From: Clarkia xantiana subsp. parviflora
Lineage: Eukaryota > Streptophyta > Magnoliopsida > Myrtales > Onagraceae
DNA: 64,000 nucleotides
Direction: 5' to 3'
NCBI GenBank assembly: GCA_036873135.1
Contig: JAPTYO010000017.1
Span: 9,610,001-9,674,000, forward strand
Below the pieces are notes generated by a model that worked only from the letters and a program-made list of their open reading frames with translations, did not search any database and was not told where the DNA came from. The first letter of the stretch is position 1. Each line of letters opens with the position of its first letter. The position numbers and the translations under genes were made by a program. Of this stretch, positions 33,601 to 45,153 are shown piece after piece.

Positions 33601-33929
33601 AGACGCATGACGCGTAAGCATGCGTAAATTATCGGATAATTTTACAAAATCAAAAAGGGTCATGGGAAAGCCAAGATCGGGTATGCTTATTTGAAAACTC
33701 CCGTTCCGGTAATTTGCAACATAATAACCGTTTTCAAAAGACTGATCTATTGGATTGAAGATGACAATAGTGTGAACTCTTTCACAACACCCCCTTCCCT
33801 CGGTTTACTGGCGGTCGGTTTGGTTTAGTGACTGAAGGATCACTATTCGTCGTATTCCATCTTAATAGATAATCTAATGTTTGCAATTCTGTCAAAATGT
33901 TATTGTCTCTGTGATTTGCATAATCATCA

Positions 33930-34330
33930 ATGTGGAAGTTGGCTCAATTAGTGCGATTCGATATTACTCGCAATCTTGATGGTATTAATTATGATGAATA
34001 AAATTGGAGTGTGTGTGTTGAACTCTCCACTACGATTCCTAAAAGTGGTGAGGACAACTACGGATGAAGATAGTAATCTGTATGATTTTGACAATGAGAG
34101 ATGAATGTAATAATTTGTTTCCCCAAGAATTAGAGTGGGTTCTTTGACGATCTGAACGCATATATGGTGATACATTCGACCTTGGAAAAAAGGGTTGATG
34201 AAGGCTTCAATTGAAACCAGACAATGTTATAGCTTAGTATTCCTTCGCATCCGCCTCGGTGGAAGCAAGGATGCAAACGCTAGAATATTTCGCTTGAAGG
34301 AGATGGTCTTCTCTCTTTTCATGGATGTCG
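33930..34330 (+). pseudogene. Gag remnant of copia element H1
   Basis: NLDGINYDE (from 33970) aligns with SLDGTKYDEWEKYVWKLL of the M gag, followed by further scattered matches. The Trp after YDE is changed to a stop, and frame shifts follow. 33606-33930 shows nothing recognisable. Confidence 0.5.
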
Positions 34331-34533
34331 GCATAAAACCCGCATCGGATCTTCAGGATGAAAGGTCAACATGACAATGATGTATATGGTTGTCTGATAT
34401 TGACAAGACTCAATAACCGTAAGCCTTATCAAATACAGTAACCTCAGCAGTGAAAGGGAAACCTTATCTTCTCACCATAATGAGTTCGAAAGAAGTAAAC
34501 CATGATCCGCATAGCAAGAAGAGAACTGGACCG

Positions 34534-35231
34534 TGTTGGATCACGGAGGAACTCCGGCACGGATCTTGACGGCAATCCTAGCTCCTTCGCTCCACGCAAT
34601 CCTGCAAGAGGGGATAGACCGGGCGGTGACCCAGAATCCCTCTCCGATGCTTAAATGAGTACTTCGTCTGACTGGCAAGCAACAGATATCAAGAGTATTG
34701 AATTTCAACGTAACCTGATCTGAGGTGACCTCCTGCCCTTTTATAGGCAAAGAGGTGTCTCAGGTACCTGGCGAACCGTTAGGGGTGGTTAACCCGTATC
34801 CCGCTTATCTCGTACACGATCTCGCGTATCTTAGCCATGCCCCACGTATCTCGGCCACGATCCGTGTATCTTAACCACGTTCCGTATATCTCGGCCACGC
34901 CCCGCATATCTTGGCTTTATCCTCTGGTAACGAGTCTCGACTCCCGTCGAGGACTCCAGAGTTATCTCGTTGTGTCACCGCTCGGGGCCCCGCGTCCTCG
35001 TGACAGGGCCAATCCTTCTCAGGGATTCATCATCGGGGCCTACTTAAAGGCTTCTCATCGGGAGCTTTTAGCTCCACTGTCTGGACCGACTCTGTCGGGA
35101 CCCTGCTTCGTCGGGACTCCCTTCATAGGGACCCTTCTCCTAGGTCATCGTGACCTTTACTCTGGGCCTGGTGGGCCTGTTTGCCGTTTCCTCGCCGTTA
35201 AAGGGCCTGACGGCTATAATCGGACCCATCA
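34534..35231 (-). repeat. Left LTR of element C
   Basis: TGTTGG...CCATCA. TATAAAA on the minus strand at 34739-34745. CGTATCTCGGCC-type repeats lie upstream of the TATA box at about 34796-34920. Confidence 0.93.
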
Positions 35232-35618
35232 TTTGCCCCCAAGACATGAGGGACTTTTAGTTCGTCGTGTCTTCCAACTCCCGATTTTTCCAATACTAGA
35301 GTCGGGGATCTACTCCTTGGTTCAGTTACTTAAAGTTATCAGTCTTCTCCTCTACGTTTCCTCAGGGTTTTATGGATAACTGCTATATCCCAAGGGTCTC
35401 TTCGGTTTTCTAGTGCATTAAATGCAGCAGATGATGGAGTGACGTTTTCGACCCACTTGCCTGATTTTTCGCGCCTGTCCTTTTCTGGAAAGTGCTTTTC
35501 AGGCCGTTTCATCATTACGCCCGTTGTCCTTCTGCACGTTTTATCTCGACGGTTCAGATTAAGACCTTTCGAATTTGACGACTCGGATCGAAGTGTCCTT
35601 TCAACTGTCTTCTTCGAC
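35232..35618 (+). other. Polypurine tract and aORF upstream region of C
   Basis: TTTGCCCCCAAG next to the LTR is the polypurine tract of the minus strand. The rest is untranslated sequence leading to the antisense gene promoter. Confidence 0.6.
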
Positions 35619-35625
35619 TATAAAA
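35619..35625 (+). promoter_or_regulatory. TATA box of the antisense gene of C
   Basis: TATAAAA inside CTATAAAACCC, 170 bp before the start codon, as in B (5690). Confidence 0.6.
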
Positions 35626-35788
35626 CCCTAGCCACAGTCACAATTTAACTTTTACCGTCTTCGAATTCTCAAAAGCTCTCTGCGATTCCTCTGCAATTCC
35701 AAGCTCTGTGCTTTCGAAGATCCTTGGAATCTTCTCCGACCACCTTTCCGGCGACACTTCGTTCATCTCTTTCAACCTTTACTTCACC

Positions 35789-38507
35789 ATGTCTGGTAAG
35801 GAAACACTCTTCGTTGCTCGTTCGTCTTTTCCTTTTTAATTTCTTCCAGAATCCCACTGTATTTTCTTGCCCTGGTTGCTTTTCAGACAGCGGTTCCAGC
35901 TCCGAGGGGAGAAAACCTTTTAAATTTGACTATGCTCCGAATGAAATTTCCACCACTGCTTACGATGCAGCTCTCCGAGAGGGTTGCATCACTCTCACCT
36001 GGGAACCTCGCTTCCCGTATGATCGGCATCGTCCCTCGAGTGACCCTGAGGTTACTCGTCCCCAGAAAGGGGAGGTATTTGTCTCTACGGGACAAATATC
36101 AGCGGGGATCAGGTTCCCCTTCTGCGGTAACCTGGTCGAACTGTGCCAACATTACCAAACACATCCCACCACTTTCTCTCCTCATGCCATCCGCATCTGG
36201 AACGCCTTCCAAGTCCTCTGTCTCCGACAGAAGTGGGTCTACAGCCTTCAACTTTTCCGGACTTTTTACGGACTGAAATGCAACGAGGCGGGGGTTTGCG
36301 CTTTCTATCCTCGGATGCCTAAATGGAGTAAACAACAGCTTGCCCGGCACGGTTGGACCAGTGACACCTGGAAGGTGGTCAAGGGTCGGGGACTCTTGAT
36401 TGATACAGGTTCTGACAACAGTAGCTGGAAGAGGAGCTACTTCTTCATCCAACATTCTTCTATCCCTTGGCCTCGGTGGGAGGTGGCAGCAGACCCTCCG
36501 CCTGCTTTCCACTCCTATGCTGATGAGGACTTCGAGACCCTTCAATTGATCCAGCTTTATCGTTGGGGGGAGTCCTATACTCCTCTCAATGCTAATTCTC
36601 TGGTGGAGCGGGACCTGGTGCATACTGGGGTCCGACTCCTCAGTATTGTTTCTGGGGGGCAGCTCTTCGACGGCCCTTCTAGCATGGTCCCTTGGGTAAA
36701 ATCTCTAACTTTTTCTTCGTTTATTGTTCGCAGCCAAGAAGATGTCTGTGCTGACCGATTTCTTCCTTAAGCAGGGGGAGACCGATGCTGTCCGCCCCTC
36801 GCGGAAGAGGAAGTCTGCCAAGAAGGCTGCTGCTGCCAGGTCGGGGTCTCCTTCAACGGAGCAACCCAAGCGACCGCGGGTGGATCTGGACCAACTCTTC
36901 GAGGTCCAGAATGCTGAAGAAGGTAAACAACTCCGACTCGCTATTAAATCATATAAAAGGATGGTTCCGTCGGACTTGATTTCCTCGACCAAGGAGGGCC
37001 GAATTGCTGATGTCAAGAGGATCCTTCGAGGTGAAACTCCCCGGGTCTTGAAGGCGGGTTACTATCACTTCCGCGGGAAGGATCAATACGTCTCCCGACG
37101 TATCATTTGGTGTAAGAATCCCGATGAACTTCCTGACTACCTATCTGAAGCTCTTCATCCTCCAGGTGCAGGTCGCTCGGGAGCTTCCTCGGGGGCTGCA
37201 GTTTCTACGGATGCACCGCCTTCAGCGGGGGTGCCTCCCTCAGCTGGAGAGAAGGCACCATCTGGTGAACAGTTTCGCCAGGTGGAGACCCTGGACTCCT
37301 CCGAGGAGACCGGCGGGGTTGATCCCCCTCAGCAGCGTCGGAAGGCGGGGCAATCCCCCTTGAAACCAACCCCTCAGGGGCCGCCTCCCTCGTCTTCTCC
37401 ACAGCAGCGGGAGCTCTCTCCCATCCATGACTTTTCTCCCTCTCCTGTCCGGGCTGAGACGGAGATGTGCCCTTCTCTTCCCCGTCCCATCTCTCCCATG
37501 GCTCTCGACAGGGATTTCTATAGGCCCTACAACCCTTCGCAGGCCCATGCCCCCTGGGCTCCGATCCAGACGCTTCAGGGAGTCCCGCTCACACAAGGGG
37601 AACAGGACCAAGAGCTGGCCCTGCATCTTCTGGCGGGTTCCATCTTGCCTTCTATGCGACATCCGATTTACCTCAATCGGACGCATATGGAGCGGGACGT
37701 CAGGGATATAGCTGTGCGCCGCATCGAGGTGAAACTTCACTTTTTCCTTATTGATCAATAAATCGAGTCTTTTGTCCTTCTAACACTTTTTCCTTTTGAC
37801 TGCAGGAGCTCGGGGATTACAACCGTCTCATCGGGTATATCATTGCCTACGATGAGGCCCGGGAGCGGGACCGAGGAGTCCGGGAGCAACTTCAGGCGGA
37901 TCTCAAGGCCTCCCAGTCTTCGCGGGGAAAGCTGGCCAAGGAGCTGGCTGTTCTCAATGAGAAGATTCGGGGCCTTCAGCAGCAGATCGCGGACTTCGAG
38001 GGGCTCTTGATGCAGGAGCGGCAGGAACGGGGGGCAGTCGTGGATCGGCTGACCCAGGAGAAGAAGGCCGCCGAGGACCAGCTGGTCCTCGAAAAGAAGG
38101 CTCTGGAGGAGCTGATCGCGGGGTTCCCAGCACGGCTGGCCGAAGCGGAGGCCAAGGGTCGGGAGGATTATCGGAAGTCGGAGGGCTTCCAAGCTGACGC
38201 CCTGAAGTTCTTCAGCGCGGAGGTGGAGAACACTCTCTTCAACGCCGTTGAGGAGCTCCACCTGGAGTATGGGGACGCCATCAGTTTTGACAAGTCTCCT
38301 TCCCTAGCTCCTTTTGCGAAGAAGTACTTCGCTCTTTCTGAGGAGAGTGATGGGGGGAGTACTCCAGTAGTTGTTGAGGATGCCTCTGAGCTTCCAAGTG
38401 CAGACGCCCCGATAGCCAATCCTCCCGAAGCCAATCCTGCGGACCCCTCTGCTACTGACTCCGCGGACCCAACTGCTGCCCATGCTGCCGACAAGGACCA
38501 AGCTTGA
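35789..38507 (+). CDS. Intact antisense gene (aORF) of element C, 835 codons in four exons
   Basis: Exons 35789-35795, 35887-36695, 36739-37728 and 37806-38507, with GT-AG introns and matching phases, give one open frame ending TGA. Exon 1 is ATGTCTG only. Residues about 40-250 form the Transposase_28-like domain (PF04195). Residues 294-301 (RKRKSAKK) and 316-319 (KRPR) look like a bipartite nuclear signal. Residues about 330-520 are Pro/Ser-rich and likely disordered. Residues about 610-740 are coiled coil, followed by an acidic, Pro/Ala-rich tail. The third acceptor is either CAG at 36733 or AAG at 36738; only the latter keeps the frame. Function is unknown; proposals must include nuclear or RNA-level control of the element. 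Confidence 0.8.
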
Positions 38508-38649
38508 GTGTTTTTATCTTTAGAGTCCTTGTATCTTCTTCTTTTGCGTTGTTGTCGGGCCTTCGAGCCCTTTATCAATATTAGACTCTTTTAGTTCCGA
38601 TCTTTTGTTGCACTTCTCCGAGTGACTTTCTTCGATTCTCATACGTCCT

Positions 38650-40080
38650 TCCCGACGAGTTAATAATTTGCACCACTTAAGGCGACTTTTGGATACTTAG
38701 AGTAAACCTAAGTATTTGTGCACCACTTAAGGCGGCTTTCATCGTGCACCACTGAAGGCGACTTTCGTCGTGCACCACTGAAGGCGACTTAACCTTGTGC
38801 ACCACTGAAGGCGACTTTCATCGTGCACCACTGAAGGCGACTTTCATCGTGCACCACTGAAGGCGACTTTCGTCGTGCACCACTGAAGGCGACTTAACCT
38901 TGTGCACCACTGAAGGCGACTTTCATCGTGCACCACTGAAGGCGACTTTTCTCGTGCACCACTGAAGGCGACTTTCGGATACTTAGAATAAACCTAAGTA
39001 TTGTGCACCACTGAAGGCGACTTTCATCGTGCACCACTGAAGGCGACTTTTCCTTGTGCACCACTGAAGGCGACTTTCATCGTGCACCACTGAAGGCGAC
39101 TTTCGTCGTGCACCACTGAAGGCGACTTTCATCGTGCACCACTGAAGGCGACTTTCGTCGTGCACCACTGAAGGCGACTTAACCTTGTGCACCACGGAAG
39201 GCGACTTTCATCGTGCACCACTGAAGGCGACTTTCATCGTGCACCACTGAAGGCGACTTTTCTCGTGCACCACTGAAGGCGACTTTCGGATACTTAGAAT
39301 AAACCTAAGTATTGTGCACCACTGAAGGCGACTTTCATCGTGCACCACTGAAGGCGACTTTTCCTTGTGCACCACTGAAGGCGACTTTCATCGTGCACCA
39401 CTGAAGGCGACTTTCATCGTGCACCACTGAAGGCGACTTTCATCGTGCACCACTGAAGGCGACTTTTCCTTGTGCACCACTGAAGGCGACTTTCATCGTG
39501 CACCACTGAAGGCGAATTTCGTCGTGCACCACTGAAGGCGACTTTCATCGTGCACCACTGAAGGCGACTTTCGTCGTGCACCACTGAAGGCGACTTAACC
39601 TTGTGCACCACGGAAGGCGACTTTCATCGTGCACCACTGAAGGCGACTTTCATCGTGCACCACTGAAGGCGACTTTTCTCGTGCACCACTGAAGGCGACT
39701 TTCGGATACTTAGAATAAACCTAAGTATTGTGCACCACTGAAGGCGACTTTCATCGTGCACCACTGAAGGCGACTTTTCCTTGTGCACCACTGAAGGCGA
39801 CTTTCATCGTGCACCACTGAAGGCGACTTTCATCGTGCACCACTGAAGGCGACTTTCATCGTGCACCACTGAAGGCGACTTTCACACTTAACATAAATCT
39901 AAGGACAATTCTTGTTTGGAAGCAACCTCTTTATTTATTGGCATAAAATAGGTTTACATTGAATTTAAACGATAAATAGCATACACCACCTAGGGCGACT
40001 TTATTGGGCACCACTTAAGGCGACTTTATTGGGCACCACTTAAGGCGACTTTATTGGGCACCACTTAAGGCGACTTTCTC
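38650..40080. repeat. Large tandem array, 26-27 bp units, in element C
   Basis: About fifty units GTGCACCACTGAAGGCGACT plus TTCATC, filling the gap between aORF and pol ends. The insert CGGATACTTAGAATAAACC recurs at about 38976, 39288 and 39703, giving a higher-order repeat of about 312 and 415 bp. The minus-strand ORFs over it are repeat artefacts. Confidence 0.95.
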
Positions 40081-40107
40081 CAAGCATGGTGTTTCTTCAA
40101 GTGTTCA

Positions 40108-43077
40108 TCACTGAAAATGCTTTATTGCTCTGCCATCGAGGTCTTCCAGATATTTCCTCTCCCGGGAGCCGTTAAACGGTGGGCCATTGTCACTGGTCAC
40201 CACCTTAGGAATCCCACATTTGGACATGATGTGGGTCTGGAGGAACTTGACGATCTGATTCTCCGTTATTCTGGCTAATGCCTTCGCCTCTATCCATTTT
40301 GAAAAAGAATTGATAACTATCGGTAAATACTTACATTGTCCTTGTGCTTGTGGAAGAGGTCTCACCGAGTCGATGCCCCACTGTGCGAAGGATCCAGCAC
40401 TCTTGATGGATGTCAGGTTGGCAGTTGAGGCCACAATACTCGGGGCGTACCTCTGGTACGCGTCGCATGATCGGACCAACGCCATTGTTCCTTTGCTCCG
40501 ACGGTTTATCGGAGACTGCATTTTCTTGATTGTCCTCAATTTCTTTGGGTTTACTTCAATTCCTCTTTGGTTCATCCTGGAGCCCGACCATTTCCCTAGA
40601 TGGACTTTAAAGGCGTACTTCGTCGGGTTCAAGCGAACTTGACGGAGCTTTAACCGTTCAAATGCCATGGTGAGGTTGTGCACGCGATCCTTAGTTTGTC
40701 GGGACTTCACCAGCATATCATCCACGTAGGCTTCCACGGTTTCTCCCAACGTATTTTTCAGATCTTTTATGGGGACGGAATGTCCCGACTCTTCTCTGGG
40801 ATTTGTGTCTGTCTGGAGGACAGTCATGGCCTCTCGCCTCCTCCTCCGGGTGGCATTAACATAGCATTTTCGGGAAGCCACCTGGTCACCTTTGACTTCC
40901 CCGACTCCGTGGTCGGTCGGGAACTTCATCTTCTGGTGCACAGTCGAGGCAACTGCTATTAGTGGATTGATGGTTGTTCTCCCGATGATTGCATTGTAAG
41001 TCCCAGCAGAATCAACCACGACAAATTCCACGTTTCTCCTCTCTGACTTCCATCCGCTACCAAACTTTACTGGTAAGGTGATTACTCCCAATGGGTAGGA
41101 AGTTGAGCCAGAGAACCCGACCATCGGGAAGTTTGCCTCCTTCAGATCTTTCTTCGTCTTCCCCATGGCTTCCAACGCGTCCATGAATAGAATGTCGGAG
41201 GAGCTTCCTCCGTCAATCAGAATTCTCTTCATCTCGAACCCGTCTACATCCAGAGTTACTACTAAGGCATCGTCGTGCGGGGTCTCCACACCTATTAGAT
41301 CTTCCGACGAGAAGGAGATCATCATCTCTTCTTTCAAGGTCCAAGATCGAGACCTCTTACCCAGTACCACCGCAGTAGGAATCCTAGAGGCGTAAACCTC
41401 TCGAGCGGATGAGGTATTCCCTCCGGCGGCAAATCCTCCATGAATCACATTGATGACTCGTCTTTCTTTATGAACACCGGATGACTCTGGATCAGCTCTC
41501 TTTTTCTTCGGGGACCGATCGCGGGATCGGGAGCGGGACCGCGATCGAGACCGAGAGCGGGACCTGCATCGTTTGTCTCCTACAAACTCCTTGAGCTTTC
41601 CCTTCTGGATTAGCTTTTCAATCTCCTTTTTCAGTTCTCGACAGTGATTGGTGTCATGGCCATTTGCGCGGTGAAACCGACAATAGCGGTCTGTGCGGGA
41701 CCCCAGGAATTCTCCATCTTTCTTTGGGGGGTATCTGGAGATACCTTGTTGTTCCATGACTGTCAGCACTTCCGCCATGGAACAGTTGAGGGGGATGTTG
41801 AGATCTTCCTTCTTATCCTTCCTCGGAGGAAGTCTATCATCCCCCCGACCAGAGCGACCTCGGTCCCGACTACCTTCATGTTTGCCTTTTGACTTACGGT
41901 CGTCAAGAGGCTTGCTCGGCTGATTCCCTTTGTTCGATTTTGGGGGCTCCAGTTCTCCTGCGGCTATCTTTGACTCCTGGACATCGATCTGCCGCTTCAC
42001 TCTCTTCTGTAATGCTTCCATATTCCACACAGGTTTCTCAGCCACGCTGTGCATCAGGTCGGAACCATAGGGGGCCGTCAGGTTTCAAATGAAGGTACGA
42101 ATTGTTTCGCCCTCCGAGATCTCCTCGTCTATCTCCGCCACACTGGCCGTGTACCGCTGGTAGTAATGTGCCAGTGATTCGTCGGGCCTTTGTACCACCA
42201 GGGTGAGGGACCTCACACTCTTCAGCAGACGTCGGCGACCCTGGTACTGTCGAATGAAGCGGTCGTGCATGTCAGCCCAACAGGTGATGCAGCCTGGGGG
42301 TAGACTAAAGAACCAAGTCAGGGCCCTTTCTCCCAGTGTGTTCGGGAACAAGGTACACACTATGCCTTCGCTTGGGGCTCTTCCCAGACACGCCATGAGG
42401 TGCTTCTGGACGTGGCGAACTGGATCTCCTTCGCCATCATACTCCTTTATCGTGGGGATGCCTAGCCCAGGCGGGGCTAGGGTGTCAATGAGTCGGGGGA
42501 CGAAGGGATGAGTGGATCGATCCCTCAGCTCCGACACCAATGGCTTCTGTTCTCCCATACAGATGTTCACGATCTTTACCACCTGGTCGGGAGTGATGGG
42601 ACCATTCAAGGGAATGGTCCTGTGCTGTACTGGTCCTGGCCCATCAACCACGAACCTTTCCGGCTGACCAGCTGCCCTACCTCTGCCCTGGCCTCGGGGC
42701 GGGACTTCCTGTGCGTTCCGACCCTCTGTTGGCAGGGTCGCTTCCTCTAACGGGGGCATCTCCTCCTGCCTCCTCGCAGCCTCTCTTCGATCCAAGAGAG
42801 CCTCTACAGCCGCCAGAAACATGGGCATAGCCTCTGCCACGGCCCTCGTCAAATCTGCAGCTGGAGGAGCCTCCTGCCCCCTGTTGTCCTGGTGCTGAGG
42901 GGCAACTTCTTCGGGATGCGATCCGTTATGCCCCCCTGTCTGGGAGAGCTCAGCCGGGGGATGGTTCTGGTTTTCCTCTTGTTCTGGTGAATTCAAATTC
43001 GTTGCAGCGGGGTGACGGGAACCACCGGATTGTCCCCTTCTGTTCTTGCCAGCCGTCATTGATCGAGTAGAAGGCAT
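40108..43077 (-). pseudogene. Gag-protease of element C with three in-frame pol deletions and one stop
   Basis: From the ATG at 43077 (MPSTRSMTAGK) one frame runs 990 codons with a single TGA at 42085-42087. Gag (330 codons before the TGA) has the PF03732 region. After it come a zinc knuckle (CRFHRANGHDTNHC, about residue 430), nine Arg-Ser dipeptides, and the protease core MKRILIDGGSSSDILFMDAL. Then parts are missing: protease jumps into RT near YVDDMLVKSRQ, RT jumps into the integrase zinc-finger end (SCDAYQRYAP), and integrase jumps after DNGPPFNG to the C-terminal end (YLEDLDGR). All joins are in frame. RNase H domains are absent, so C cannot copy itself. Confidence 0.88.
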
Positions 43078-43093
43078 ATCAGCTTTTGTTAGA

Positions 43094-43112
43094 TTCCCAC
43101 AGACGGCGCCAG
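43094..43112 (-). other. Primer binding site of element C
   Basis: CTGGCGCCGTCTGTGGGAA on the minus strand follows the LTR. It is the best-preserved version in the window. Confidence 0.8.
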
Positions 43113-43810
43113 TGTTGGATCACGGTGGAACTCCGGCACGGATCTTGACGGCAATCCTAGCTCCTTCGCTCCACGCAATCCTGCAAGAGGGGATAGACCG
43201 GGCGGTGACCCAGAATCCCTCTCCGATGCTTAAATGAGTACTTCGTCTGACTGGCAAGCAACAGATATCAAGAGTATTGAATTTCAACGTAACCTGATCT
43301 GAGGTGACCTCCTGCCCTTTTATAGGCAAAGAGGTGTCTCAGGTACCTGGCGAACCGTTAGGGGTAGTTAACCCGTATCCCGCTTATCTCGTACACGATC
43401 TCGCGTATCTTAGCCATGCCCCACGTATCTCGGCCACGATCCGTGTATCTTAACCACGTTCCGTATATCTCGGCCACGCCCCGCATATCTTGGCTTTATC
43501 CTCTGGTAGCGAGTCCCGACTCCCGTCGAGGACTCCAGAGTTATCTCGTTGTGTCACCGCTCGGGGCCCCTCGTCCTCGTGACAGGGCCAATCCTTCTCA
43601 GGGATTCATCATCGGGGCCTACTTAAAGGCTTCTCATCGGGAGCTTTTAGCTCCACTGTCGGGACCGACTCTGTCGGGACCCTGCTTCGTCGGGACTCCC
43701 TTCATCGGGACCCTTCTCCTAGGTCATCGTGACCTTTACTCTGGGCCTGGTGGGCCTGTTTGCCGTTTCCTCGCCGTTAAAGGGCCTGACGGCTATAATC
43801 GGACCCATCA
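43113..43810 (-). repeat. Right LTR of element C
   Basis: 698 bp; partner of 34534-35231. TATAAAA at 43318-43324 on the minus strand. Confidence 0.93.
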
Positions 43811-43815
43811 GACCG

Positions 43816-44447
43816 AATAAGCCCTTACGATAATCTGGTGGGTTAAACCCCGTTGATAGAGTGCGTCTTAAATACGCCTCGTAGGTCATGTGTATGAAAC
43901 TGTAAAAAAATTAATACGGACAAAGATCATTTGAAGTGATTCACTCGTGAAATTACTCAGACGAGATGTTCAACATGACTCAAAGTTCTTGACTATATGC
44001 GCCAGAATCATGGATCAAATATTCAAACTTCAGATCAAGAACTATACCATTGTCATTTATCGTTCATTGTTCGTTTCTAAAAGTTTGGTTATTTTGAGAT
44101 TCAGAGTTATTGATTAAAGTAATTATTGCTCGATTCGAAGCTCAATTTGCTTATCAATTTAACGTCTCGGTTGAACGAGAACGATCTGAAACGAAACTAC
44201 AAACTAGACGAATAAAAACGAAACGACTCACATACTCCGTCATCTCAGTCGGTACAACTGAACTGAACATACCCATCGATTGCGTAGCTAGATCGAAAGA
44301 TTTAGTAATTATTATTTTTTTGTACTCCATTTAAAATGATTATTTGCGTAATAATTAAACATGTTCAAAACCGATTAAATTAAATTTAGAAACCAAACGA
44401 TTTAAACCACGGGATAAAACTGGATTTATGCGTCGTACGCGCGTGTA
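43816..44447 (+). other. H1 internal sequence without a readable gene
   Basis: Lies between C and the hAT element, at the place where H1 gag to integrase coding should be. Only short ORFs (one of 74 codons at 44110) remain. Confidence 0.45.
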
Positions 44448-44455
44448 CCTCCAAA

Positions 44456-45145
44456 TAGGGCTGAGCATGGGACGGATGGGCGGGCTTTTTCTAAAAAATG
44501 GCCCAAGCCCTAAAATTAGGGCCACTTAGTGGCTGTCCCGAGCCCTAGCCCTAGCTAGTAGGAAAAGGCCCGCCCGCCACGGGCCTACAGGGACTAGGGC
44601 CAAATGGGACAAACCCAAATTCCCATCCAAGTTCAAAAAAAAAAAAAAATCATACTCAATTTACTTAAACCGTAACCAAACACAGAACAACAATAAAGTT
44701 CACTACATACCACAAAGTTCACCATAAAACACCAAAATCACTCAAACATTTAGTCACTTGTAAGAACACCAAGTTCAACGCATAACTTGGTTCTCCAAAA
44801 TAGTTCACCAAAGACTCCAAAACTAAGTTTTACCAAGACTCTAACACAGAGTCACCAACAATTCTGACATACAAGTTACAAATGCAAATCTCAGATCAAA
44901 TGGAACTTCAACTCGAGCCATCACTAAAGTTAACTTAACTAACTATAGTTTATAGCTGATTAGTTAGCAAAAAGGGACGGGATGAGTCTTTTGGGACTTC
45001 ATAAAAAAGCCCTAGCCCTAGCCCTAGTTGAGAAGAAAAGTCCCGCCCATTAGGGCTTGAGCACATTTTTAAGACGGGCTTTTTGGGACGGGCTAGGGCG
45101 GGACGGTCGGGATTTTGAGCCTCTCGGGATATTTGCTCACCCCTA
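44456..45145. mobile_element. Non-autonomous hAT DNA transposon, 690 bp
   Basis: Terminal inverted repeat TAGGGCTGAGCA at the left and TAGGGGTGAGCA (reverse strand) at the right, with an 8-bp target duplication CCTCCAAA at 44448-44455 and 45146-45153. Both subterminal ends are rich in GGGACGGGC/AGCCCTAGCCCTA motifs. A poly-A run lies near 44635. No transposase is encoded; the 76-codon ORF at 44950-45180 crosses the end and is not a gene. Confidence 0.9.
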
Positions 45146-45153
45146 CCTCCAAA

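Larger units (their letters stand above)
34534..43810 (-). mobile_element. Ty3/gypsy Tat-lineage element C (internally deleted pol, intact antisense gene)
   Basis: LTRs 34534-35231 and 43113-43810 are both 698 bp and differ at about seven sites. GACCG is duplicated at 34529-34533 and 43811-43815. It is a close relative of B. Gag and protease are long and in frame. RT, RNase H and integrase are cut to short in-frame fragments. The aORF on the other strand is complete. A 1.4-kb tandem array lies between the two stop codons. Age from 1 percent LTR divergence would be well under a million years at common plant rates; the rate is an assumption. Confidence 0.95.

Noticed and set aside
38650..40080. 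CRISPR-like array of short repeats
   Set aside because: Units are contiguous without unique spacers, and lie in a plant retrotransposon between two known ends.
44540..45030. CCCTAG repeats as telomere-like sequence
   Set aside because: The plant telomere unit is CCCTAAA; these are subterminal repeats of the hAT element.
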